NCBI RefSeq assembly: GCF_050003625.1
Contig: NC_134398.1
Span: 22,048,622 to 22,112,621, forward strand
Source: Haematobia irritans
Taxonomy: Eukaryota; Arthropoda; Insecta; Diptera; Muscidae
Direction of reading: 5' to 3'
DNA length: 64,000 nucleotides
The notes under the pieces are model-generated. The model worked only from the letters and a program-made list of their open reading frames with translations, was not told the DNA's origin and did not search any database. The position numbers and the translations under genes are program-made. Numbering within the stretch: position 1 is the stretch's first letter; the number at the start of each line of letters is the position of its first letter. Below, one piece after another: positions 23,711 to 33,982 of this stretch.

Positions 23711-26700
23711 ATGGCTTTTTGGGCAAGTGTGGCCAGTAGGGCCCCTTCTTCAGCTAAGGTGATGCCAGCCTTGAATCCTAGTCAAAAACAATTTTTGCAT
23801 GATGAATTGAGATATCGGGAAAAGTTGAATTTCCTTGCTGACAACGATGATGCCAATCTCTCCGACTATTATGTCCGCAAAGAAGAGCCCGTCGATGATC
23901 CTGAATTGTTGGATAAACATGACTCCTTCTACCATACGACAAAAAGTCTCTTGGTTCTTTTCCAAATCATGGGAGTTATGCCCATACATCGCAATCCCGT
24001 GAAGCCTGGTCTACCACGCACAGGTTATTCTTGGACTTCGAAACAAGTCCTGTGGGCCATGTTTATTTTCGTAATTCAAACTACAGTGGTGATATTTGTG
24101 CTACAGGAACGTGTCAATAATTTCGTTACTAATTCCGATAAACGTTTCGATGAAGCCATCTACAATGTCATCTTTATTAGCTTGCTGTTCACGAATTTTC
24201 TATTGCCTGTGGCAAGTTGGCGTCATGGACCCCAAGTGGCCATTTTTAAAAATATGTGGACTAATTATCAATTGAAATTTCTGAAAGTAACCGGAACACC
24301 AATTGCTTTTCCCAATTTGTATCCTTTAACATGGGGCCTGTGTATTTTCTCATGGACTTTGAGTATTTTGATCAATTTGTCACAGTACTTTTTGCAACCG
24401 GATTTTGAATTTTGGTATACGTTTGCCTATTATCCGCTGATTGCTATGCTGAATTGTTTTTGCAGTTTGTGGTAAGTTGGGAAGGAAATCGCTTAATTTA
24501 AACAAAAGTGTTGAAAATCGTATTTTAATTAAATGTGAAATATGTTGTAGCTGATTTCAAACTTCACAAAAACGTCGACAAGTTCTAGCCCGATATTAAT
24601 CAACCACACCGTCTGGAACAATAGCATTTTCCACTGGTTCAGCCAGACATGTCTCGAATGTTTGTTTTTGCTGTGGATTGAAGTCGGGTTTTCTGCGGAT
24701 TGTAGAAAAATTCAGAGGGCAATATCGATTACTACTGCAGTAACCAAACGCATCGATGAGCCAGATGTATCATCTGCTTTTCCCAACTGTAACATGGTTT
24801 TCTCGTAGGTTTAGCAAATCTAAGACGTCTTGAAGGTCTTCGTAAGGTCTCTCTAAGCCTTTCGGAGTATGAACGCAGGTGTTTATCTCTTGATTTTACT
24901 ATTTGAACTATTGCATAATCTACTTGTGTGATATATGAGAATCACTCTAATACGATCAATATCTGAAGGAATAGGAGCCGGCATTTGGGATGTCATCGTT
25001 TTATAGGTAATCGGGAACTGTTAATTTGCTAAGTTGAATGAAGAATTCGGTTTATAGATAATCGATAGGTTGTAAGAACTTCGGTTTTTCGGTTAATTGA
25101 TGATCGGTACCTAATGAGAGAATCGGTTTGTTGATGATTACGTTGGTTCCTTGATCATCGGTACACGATAATAATTCGGTTCGTTGACAATCGTAGTGGA
25201 TGAGAACGTCGGTTCCTAAAGATTAGGTAATTGATGAAAATTTCGGTACGTTGATAATCGGTAGCCGATGAGAAATTCGGTACTGGGTGAGTACGTCGCT
25301 TCGTCGATGATCTCATCTACCGATCGTCAACTTAGGACTTCGGTTTGTTATTGAGAAATTCGGTTTTTGGATAATCGCTAGTCGATGAGAAACGTCGGCT
25401 TGGCGATGATCGGTAGTTGATAAGTTAATCTTTTCGTAGATGATCGGTAATTTATGAGAACATCGATTTTTAAGTGATGGGGGACGGTTGCAATCGTGGC
25501 GGTAATCGTTTACGGTCGGGTTTAGAATTACTGACGACATCCGAGCAACGAGCGAAATGTAGGCCCGAAAAGTGCAGGCCCACAGACGTCAGAGGAGGAT
25601 CTGTAAACCCAAAGGTCTCAGTGGGAATCTATAGGTTAGGTTAGGTTAGGTTATGTGGCAGTCCGATGTATCAGGCTCACTTAGAATATTCAGTCCATTG
25701 TGCTACCACAGTGGTGAACTTCTCTCTTATCACTGAGTGCTGCCCGATTCCATGTTAAGCTCAATGGCAAGGGACCTCCTTTTTATAGCCGAGTCCGAAC
25801 GGCGTTCCACATTCCAGTGAAACCTCTTAGAGAAGCTTTGAAACCCTCAGAAATGTCACCAGCATTACTGAGGTGGGATAATCCACCGCTGAAAAACGTT
25901 TTGGTGTTCGGTCGTAGCAGGAATCGAACCCACGACCTTGTGTATGCAAGGCGGGCATGCTAGCCATTGCACCACGGTGGCTCCTCCCACGGTGGGAATC
26001 TGTAAGCCCAAAGGTCCCAGGGGTGGAACTGTAGATCTGAAGATGTCAGTGGTGAAACTTTAATCCGAAGGTCTCAGCGGTGAAGTGTAGGCTCGAAGGT
26101 ATTAAAGGGGATCTGTGGGCCCGAAGCTACCAGTGGTGAACAGTATGCCAGAAGATCTCAGTGGTGGAATTGTATTCCAGAAGGTCTCAGTGGGGTTCTT
26201 TCGGCTCAAAAGTCTAAGTGGTTAAACTCTAACCCTAAAGGCCTCAGGGGTGGAACTGTAGATCCGAAGATCGCACTGAAGATCTGTAGGACCAAAGGCC
26301 TCAGGGATGGAACTGTAGACCCTAAGATTTCAGTGGTGGAACTGTAGATCCGAAGATCTCAGTGGTGGCACTGTAGGCCCGAAGGTCTCAGTGGTGGAAC
26401 TGTAAGCCGAATATCTCAGTGGTGGAATTGTAGGGCAGAAGGTCTCAGTGGAGTACTTTAGGTGCGAAGGTCTAAGTGGTTAAACTATAATCCCCAGATT
26501 ATCATTTGTGAATCTAGATCCAAAGATCTCAGTAGTGGAACTTTATGACAGAAGATCTCAGTGGGGTATTGTTGATCCGTGGATCTTAGTGGTGGGACTT
26601 CATTTCGAAGGTTTCAGTTATGAACTATAGGCTTGAAGGTCTCAAAGGAGAACTGTAGGTCCGAAGCACTCAGTGGTGAACAGTAGGTCTGAAGGTCTTG

Positions 26701-29224
26701 GTGATGGATTTTTAGGCCAGAAGGCCTCGGTGTAGTACTGAGTGATTAAACTCTAACACCGAGGTCTCATTGGTCAAACTGTAGGTCCGAAGATCTCAGT
26801 GGGGGACTTTAAGCTCGAAGGACTCAGTGGTACGACTGTAGGTCAGAAGGTCTCAGTGGTGTACTGTAGGCCCGAAGATCTCAGTGGTGGAAATGTAGGC
26901 TTCAAGTTCCCAGTGGTGGAAATGTGGGCACGAATGTCTCATTGGAGAATTCTAGGCCCGAAGGTCTTAGGGTGGAACTATAGATCCGATGATCTTAGTA
27001 GTGCAACTGTAGGCCAGAAGATTGCAGTGGTGGAACTGTTGGTCCAAAGGTCTCAGTGGTGGATTTGTAGGCCAGGAGGTCTCAGTGGGGTACTTTAGAT
27101 GCGAAGATCTCAGTGGTGGAACTTTAATCCGAAGCTCTAAGTGGTGAACTGTAGTCCTGAAGGTCTCAGTGGTGGATTTGGAAGCCAGAAAGTCTCAGTG
27201 GGGTACTTTAGGCGCGAAGGTCAAAGTGGTTAAACTCTGACCCCGAAGGTATCATTGATGAAACTGTAGATCCGCAAATCTCAGTGGTGGAACTGTAGGC
27301 CCCAAAGTCTCAGTGGTGGAACTGTAGGCCAAATATCTCAGTGGTGGAATTGTATTTCAGAAGGTCTCAGTGGTGTACTTTAGGTACGAAGGTTTAAGTG
27401 GTTAAACTCTAATCCCGGGATTATCATTTGTGAATCTGGATCCAAAGATATCAGTGGTGGAACTTTGTGACAGAAGGTCTCAGTGGGGTATAGTTGATCC
27501 GAGGATCTTAGTGGTGGGACTTTAATTCGAAGGTTTCAGTGATGAACAGTGATGGAACTGTTGGTCCAAAGGTCTCAGTGGTGAATTTGTAGGCCAGGAG
27601 GTCTCAGTGGGGTACTTTAGGTGCGAAGATTTCAGTGGTGGAACGTTTATCCAAAACTCAAAGTGGTGAACTGTAGCCCTGAAGGTCTCAGTGCTGGATT
27701 CCAGAAAGTCTCAGTGGGGTACTTTAGGCGCGAAGGTCAAAGTGGTTAAACTCTAATCCCGAAGGTATCATTGATGAAACTGTAGATCCGCAAATCTCAG
27801 TGGTGGAACTGTATGCCAGAAGTTCTTAGTAGGGTACTATAGATACAAAGATCTCAATGGTGGAAATTTAGATCTGAAGGTCTCAGTGGTGAACTGTAGG
27901 CCTGAGGGTCTCAAAGGGGAACTGTATGCCTAAAAGTCTTAGTGGGGAACTTTAGACCGGAAGGTCGCAGTGGTTCACTGTGGGCCCGAAGATCTCATTG
28001 GGGAACCTGTAGATCCCAAGATCTCAGTTGTGCAACTGTAGGACAGAAGGTCTCAGGGTGAAATTGTAAGCCCGAATGTCTCAGTGGAGAACTCTATGCC
28101 TGAAGGTCTTAGTGTTGGATCTGAACATTTTAATCAAACTACGAGCAGAACGATGTGCAATAAGCCACCAGATAAATCTCCCTTCTTTGTTCCATGGACA
28201 TATGTCCAAAATATCTCTATTGTATGTGGAATTTTTCTCCAACTGTCAGTGCCATATTATTCGCTTTAGCCATCAATTTTAGCCAATTTTGATCTAAAGA
28301 GAGACATAATACTGTTTATACCAAAATTGCAAAGTAAAGATATTCACATTGCTTTCAATGTTTGCTGTAGTAGAGTGGACGAAATGCACATCATCTCTCA
28401 CTTTAGTGTATAACGCTGGTCATTTGTGTTTTTAAATTAATTCTTTTAATTATTATTTATTACGCTCACAGGTATATAAACTGCAATGCCTTTGGTACTG
28501 CCAGTAAAGCTTTGTCAGATTCGTTGCAAGTCACTTTGAGGAGTGAAAAACCTGCACAGAAGCTAACCGAATATCGTTATCTCTGGGTGGATCTTAGTCA
28601 CATGATGCAGCAATTGGGTGAGTTTGAATGCAAACCCGACTTCTCGTATATTTTATAGTTATCACAAACGAATAACATTGATCTTCGAACAGGAAGAGCA
28701 TATTCCAATATGTATGGCATGTATTGTTTGGTTGTATTCTTCACCACTATTATTGCCACCTATGGGTCATTCAGTGAAATTATCGATCATGGAGCCACCT
28801 ATAAAGAAGTGGGTCTATTCGTCATTGTATTCTATTGCATGAGTCTATTGTACATCATTTGTAATGAGGCCCATTATGCTTCGCAAAAAGTTGGTCTTGA
28901 TTTTCAGACGCAACTATTAAATGTCAATTTGACAGCTGTCGATACAGCAACACAAAAAGAAGTGGAAATGTTCTTAATGGCTATTTCGAAAAATCCACCT
29001 ATTATGAATTTGGATGGTTATGCGAATATTAATCGAGAGCTTATTACATCGGTGAGTATGAGGAGACAACAAAAAGAGAAAATTCTGCTAACATTTATTT
29101 TTTTCTCTTTCATTTCCAGAATGTCTCATTTATGGCTACATATCTTGTGGTTCTGCTGCAATTCAAAATCACCGAACAAAGAGGATTACGCTCACAACAA
29201 CAAGTTGTAGTGGGCACATTATAA
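23711..29224 (+). CDS. Gr21a: Gustatory receptor Gr21a (CO2 receptor subunit), copy A
   Basis: Exons 23711-24471, 28472-28617, 28693-29051 and 29120-29224, all joined by GT-AG in phase, giving 456 residues plus stop. Gr21a is one of the two conserved dipteran CO2-receptor subunits; with Gr63a it acts in antennal or palp neurons. I recognise the highly conserved Gr21a core: LLVLFQIMGVMP, RFDEAIYNVIFISLLFTNF, PVASWRHGPQVAIFKNMW, YAFYYP-like YTFAYYPLIAML, GRAYSNMYGMYCLV, ICNEAHYASQKVGLDF, and the Gr-family C-terminal TYLVVLLQF at residues ~429-437. Hydrophobic segments lie at about residues 113-131, 150-168, 206-224 and 234-256, with more in exon 3 and the C terminus, as in seven-pass receptors. 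Intron 1 is 4 kb and repeat-filled; introns 2 and 3 are under 80 bp. A good AATAAA is at 29345-29350. No disabling change was found. Confidence 0.93.
25020..25560. repeat. Degenerate ~33-bp tandem repeat in Gr21a-A intron 1
   Basis: Units resemble GATAATCGGTAG ... GATGAGAA ... TTCGGTTCGTT. TTCGGT landmarks at about 25046, 25080, 25174, 25208, 25241 and 25274 are spaced by 33-34 or multiples. It is GC-richer than the AATTTTGTC minisatellite and merges into the 29-bp array on its right. Confidence 0.65.
25561..28110. repeat. 29-bp GGTCTCAGTGG minisatellite in Gr21a-A intron 1
   Basis: About 75 degenerate units of GGTCTCAGTGGTGGAACTG followed by TAGGCCCGAA, period 29 bp (for example CAGTGGTGG at 26882 and 26911, then CATTGGAGA at 26940). 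It contains longer duplicated segments (26460-26620 resembles 27360-27540). A SINE is inserted at 25632-25986. The 99-codon frame at 26799-27098 is a repeat by-product and not a gene. Confidence 0.9.
25632..25986 (-). mobile_element. tRNA-derived SINE, near full length
   Basis: On the minus strand it starts GGAGCCACCGTGGTGCAATG, with an A-box-like TGGTGCAATGGCTAGCATG and a B box GTGGGTTCGATTCC about 40 bases later, the internal pol III promoter of a tRNA-derived SINE. The body runs to AACCTAACCTAACCTAA, a short repeated tail. GTGGGAATCT flanks both sides (near 25619 and 25989) and may be the target duplication, although the host array could supply it. A deleted relative is at 1170-1350. Confidence 0.85.
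28111..28471. other. Remainder of Gr21a-A intron 1
   Basis: Non-repetitive intron sequence between the 29-bp array and the acceptor TACGCTCACAG of exon 2. No feature other than the splice site is seen. Confidence 0.5.
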
Positions 29225-30056
29225 TGGAACCAATTGTGGACAAATATTTCGGAGTGGCGAGAGGGTGGCGACTTGAAACTTTAGATATAAGACTCATTGA
29301 TGAAGAAATATAAAATTGAAACTTCGAAAGCAATCTTTCAAATTAATAAATCTAATAAGAATACATCTAATTTTGATATATCTGTTATTATTTTGACTTT
29401 CACTTGAAACGAATTTAGAATAACAATTTCTATACACTCACTGAAGACAGAAAATGAAACGATAAAGTTTTGAAAAGGTTGCTGATGTGATGTAAGAATA
29501 TTGGGCACACTCTAAGTTTCTTTTACAAACACAGATATTCCATCAGGATAAACGGCCCATTCTGCGCCGTCCAGTTGACAGTGTTCTTGCGGCACATATC
29601 CCAAATGTTGGCTACACCATAAGTTATGCTCAAAGACATAATCATTAGTGCTGCTTGTTTATGGGATCAATAACACATTATTTAGTCAAGGCCGACTATT
29701 TGTATCGATTGGCCACACTGTAAGATTCTATGCAAACACAGATATATCGTCTGGAATATCTTATAATCTGAACGGCGCATTGTGTACTTCCGACACAGGC
29801 ATTTTGTACGAATAAACGTATAACGTGAACAGTGTATAACATATACGTGTACTGTACACACATTATTTTTATGTTGATTTGTTTACGTCCATACTAATCA
29901 CTTAGCCAATACTACAACCATATAAATTGAACACTCTTGTATACAGTAGCTCAAGTATTTTTACTGTATCCGGTTTCGTAAATGTGTTGCAATTAATCCC
30001 TATGTCGTTAATTTTATGATAGTAACTTTTAATTAATTTATTAAAGGCTTACAATC
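29225..30056. other. Intergenic, 3' of Gr21a copy A, with a short direct repeat
   Basis: It holds the copy A poly(A) signal (AATAAA, 29345-29350). Two diverged direct repeats follow: CACACTCTAAGTTTC ... CAAACACAGATATTCC ... GGCCCATTCTG near 29508 and CACACTGTAAGATTC ... CAAACACAGATATATC ... GGCGCATTGTG near 29713. No gene seen. Confidence 0.45.
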
Positions 30057-33000
30057 ACGGTTGCCACAGTTGGTAGAACTCTACCAAAAATGCTAGATTT
30101 TTTTTTAACGTTTTGTATAATTCTTGATGGTTAGGTACATTTTGCAATAAATTCCTCTCCAACTAAGAGGTATTTGCAAAATTTTCTATAGAACAAAAAT
30201 TTTGACAAAATTTTCTATCGAAATAACATTTTCACAAAATTTTCTATAGAAATAAAATTTTCACAAAATTTCCTTAAAAAATAAAATTTTGACAAAATTT
30301 TCTATAGAAAAAAAAATGTGACAAAATTTTCTATAGATATAACATTTTGACAAAATTTTCTATAGAAAAAAAAATTTGACAAAATTTTCTATAGACATAA
30401 AATTTTGACAAAATTTTCTATAGTAATAAAATTTTGACAAAATTTTCTATACAAATAAAATTTAGACAACATTCTCTATAGTAATAAAATTTTGATAAAA
30501 TTTTCTATAGAAATAAAATTTTGACAAAATTTTCTATAGTAATAAAATTTTGATAAAATCATCTATAAAAATAAAATTTTAACAAAATTTTCTTTAGAAA
30601 TAAAATTTTGACAAAATTTTCTTTAGAAATAAAATTTGGACAAAATTTTCTATAGCAATAAATTTTTGCCAAATTTTCTATAGAAATAAAATTTTGATAA
30701 AATTCTCTATAGAAATAAAATTTTTACAAAATTTTCTATAGAAATAAAAATTTAATAAAATTTTCTATAGAAATAAAATTTTGACAAAATTTTCTATAGA
30801 ACTAAAATTTTGACAAAATTTTCTATAGAAATAACATTTTGAAAAAAGTTTCTATAGAAATAAAATTTTTACAAAAGTTTCTAAAGAAATTAAATTTTAA
30901 CAAAATTTTCTGTAGAAATAAAATTTCGACAAAATTTTTTATAGAAATAAAATTTTGACAAAATTTTCTATAGAAATAAAAATTTGATAAAATTTTTATA
31001 GAAATAACATTTTGACAAAAGTTTCTATAGAAATAAAATTTTGACAAAAGTTTCTATAGAAATTAAATTTTAACAAAATTTTCTATAGAAATAAAATTTC
31101 GACAAAATTTTCTATAGAAATAAAATTGTGACAAAATTTTCTATAGAAATAAAAATTTGATAAAATTTTCTAAAGAACTAAAATTTTGACAAAATTTTCT
31201 ATAGAAATAAAATTTTGACAAAATTTTCTTTAGAAATAAAATTTTGACAAAATTTTCTATGGTAATAAAATTTTCGAAAAATTTTCTATGGAAATAAAAT
31301 TTTGACAAAGTTTTCTATAGATATAAAAATTTGACAAAATTTTTTATAGAGATAAAATTTATGAAAAGTTTTCTATAGAGATACAATTTTGACAAAATTT
31401 TCTATAGAAATAAAATTTTAACAAAAATGTCTATAGAAAAAAAAACAATTGACAAAATTTTCTATAGAAATAAAATTTTGACGAAGTTTTCTATAGAAGT
31501 AACATTTTGACAAAATTTTCGTTAGATATAAAATTTTGACAAAATTTTCTATAGGAATAAAATTTTGGCAACATTTTCTATAGAAATAAAATTTTGACAA
31601 AATTTTCTATAGAAATACCATTTTGACAAATATTTCTATAGAGATAAAAATTTGACAGCATTTTTTTATAGCGATAAAATTTATGAAAAAACAGAAGTAA
31701 CATTTTGACAAAATTTTCTTTAGTAATAAAATTGTGATAAAATTTTCTATAGAAATACAATTTTAACAAAATTTTTCTATAGAAATAAAATTTCGTTGTT
31801 GTTTTTTTATTTCAGCTTAAAACCATACATTGACTAAACTACAAGAGTAGCTTAACCAACAGAGGAAAAGAATGTTTGTCAAATTTATTTGGGCAAAGCC
31901 CTATAGACTGCAAGATGGTTGGATGGACGCACGTTTCGGAATTACCACATTCCTCATCAGCATCCTCTACTTGCAGCAAAACTATCAACCAATTATCAGA
32001 ATAAATTCAGGCAGTTTATTAAACCCAACAAAAACCACACTTGAACCCTCCGAAAAAAGGTTTTACATTGATAGCCGGCTTATGCCGAAATAAATTCGAA
32101 ACAAACATATCTCTTTTCCTATGCCACTGTCTAATCATCGATTTGAATTCACATGGCTGGGTTTATTTTGAGCGTGCCTCCTCTTCTTTTTCCATTTGTT
32201 TTGTTTTGTTATTGTTGGTTTTGTTCTTTAAGCAAAACAAATGGAAAAAGAAGAGGAGGCACGCTCAAAATAAACCCAGCCATGTGAATTCAAATCGATG
32301 ATTTGACAGTGGCATAGGAAAAGAGATATGTTTGTTTCGAATTTATTTCGGCATAAGCCGGCTATCAATGTAAAACCTTTTTTCGGAGGGTTCAAGTGTA
32401 GTTTTTGTTGGGTTTAATAAACTGCCTGAATTTATTCTGATAATTGGTTGATAGTTTTGCTGCAAGTAGAGGATGCTGATGAGGAATGTGGTAATTCCGA
32501 AACGTGCGTCCATCCAACCTTCTTGCAGTCTATAGGGCTTTGCCCAAATAAATTTGACAAACATTCTTTTCTTCTGTTGGTTAAGCTACTCTTGTAGTTT
32601 AGTCTATGTATGGTTTTAAGCTGAAATAAAAAAACAACAACAATGCTTAAAGAACAAAACCAACAATAACAAAACAAAAGAAATAAAATTTCGACAAAAT
32701 TTTCTATAAAAATAAAATTTTGACAAAATTTTCTATAGAAATAAAATTTTGACAAAATTTTCTATGGAAATAAAATTTTGACAAAATTTTCTATAGAGAT
32801 AAAAATTTGACAAAATTTTTTATAGAAATAAAATTTTGACAAAATTTTCAATAGAAATAACATTGTGACACAGTTTTCTATAGAAATAAAATTTTGATAA
32901 AATTTTCAATAGGAATAAAATTTTGACAAAAGTTTCTATAGGAATTAAATTTTAACAAAATTTTCTATAGAAAGAAAATTTCGACCAAATTTTCTATAGA

Positions 33001-33736
33001 AATAAAATTTAGACAAAAGTTTCTATAGAAATTAAATTTTAACAAAATTTTCTATAGAAATAAAATTTCGACAAAATTTTCTATAGAAATAAAATTTTGA
33101 CAAAAGTTTCTATAGAAATTAAATTTTAACAAAATTTTCTATAGAAATAAAATTTCGATAAAATTTTCTATAGAAATAAAGTTTTAACAAAAGTTTCTAT
33201 AGAAATTAAATTTTAACAAAATTTTCTATAGAAATAAAATTTCGACAAAATTTTCTATAGAAATAAAATTTTGACAAATTTTCTATAGAAATACAATTTT
33301 AACAAAACTTTTCTATAGAAATAAAATTTTGACAACATTTTCTATTGAAATAAAGTTTTGACAAAATTTTCTATAGAAATAAAATTTTGACAAAATTTTC
33401 TATAGAAATAAAATTTTGACAAAATTTTCAATAGAAATAAAATTTTGACAAAATTTTCTATAGAAATAAAATTTTGACAAAATTTACTATAGAAATAAAA
33501 TTTTGACAAAATTTTCTATAGAAATAAAGTTTTGACGAAGTTTTCTATAGAAACAAAATTTTTATAGAAATAAAATTTTGACAAATTTTTCTATAGAAAT
33601 AAAATTTTGACAAAATTTTCTGTGGGAATAACATTTTGACAAAATTTTCTATAGAAATAAAATTTTGACAAAATTTTCTATAGAAATAAAATTTTGACAA
33701 AATTTTCTATAGAAATAAAATTTTTACAAATTTTGA
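30057..33736 (-). mobile_element. CACGG-family element with 29-bp array (block 3), split by a foldback insertion
   Basis: Left end TCACGGTTGCCACAGTTGGTAG is well preserved, followed by the family's TAGAACTCTACCAAAAATG and CCTCTCCAACTAAGAGG segments, then the 29-bp array in inverse orientation (TTTTGACAAAATTTTCTATAG). The array is interrupted at about 31795-32680 by a palindromic element and continues to about 33735, where it stops without the GGCAACCGTG terminus. It occupies most of the spacer between the two Gr21a genes. Confidence 0.7.
31795..32682. mobile_element. Foldback-type palindromic element
   Basis: Two ~420-bp arms in inverse orientation, about 99% alike by eye: left arm about 31795-32206 (TTTTTTTATTTCAGCTTAAAA ... 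GAGGCACGCTC; written in parts), right arm about 32232-32641. The arms are separated by a ~35-bp spacer (TTATTGTTGGTTTTGTTC) whose own reverse complement (GAACAAAACCAACAATAA) follows the right arm at about 32643-32680. The order is therefore X-Y-X'-Y'. AGAAATAAAATTTCG occurs at both edges and may be a target duplication or simply array units. A 73-codon frame in both arms (32093 and 32343 ends) has no known domain. Confidence 0.85.
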
Positions 33737-33889
33737 TTTATTTATACGTTTTAAATCTATTAGTCAGTTGGTTAAAATGAATTAAAGTTTGTAATAATTT
33801 ATATAAGTACAAAGAATATTATAAATTATTGATAGTACTACTAAATAAAAAAATGGGTTAATATTTGAGGGGATTATATTTATATTTAT

Positions 33890-33910
33890 TGTTTATTTTA
33901 TTTTATTACA
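33890..33910 (-). terminator. Polyadenylation signals of Gr21a copy B
   Basis: Minus-strand AATAAAATAAAATAAAC, several overlapping AATAAA hexamers about 75-90 bases after the stop at 33983-33985. Confidence 0.55.
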
Positions 33911-33982
33911 AAAATTTTATTTTCTATGCGAAAACCCAACACAGTATCGGCTTTAAGTCAAGAGATTGTCCGCTATCATTTT

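Noticed and set aside
26799..27098. 99-codon open frame in the GGTCTCAGTGG array
   Set aside because: Unit-derived (29-bp period), not conserved along the array, and inside an intron of Gr21a copy A.
31872..32093. 73-codon frame present in both arms of the foldback element
   Set aside because: It is duplicated only because the arms are inverse copies. No recognisable domain, so I treat it as non-coding.
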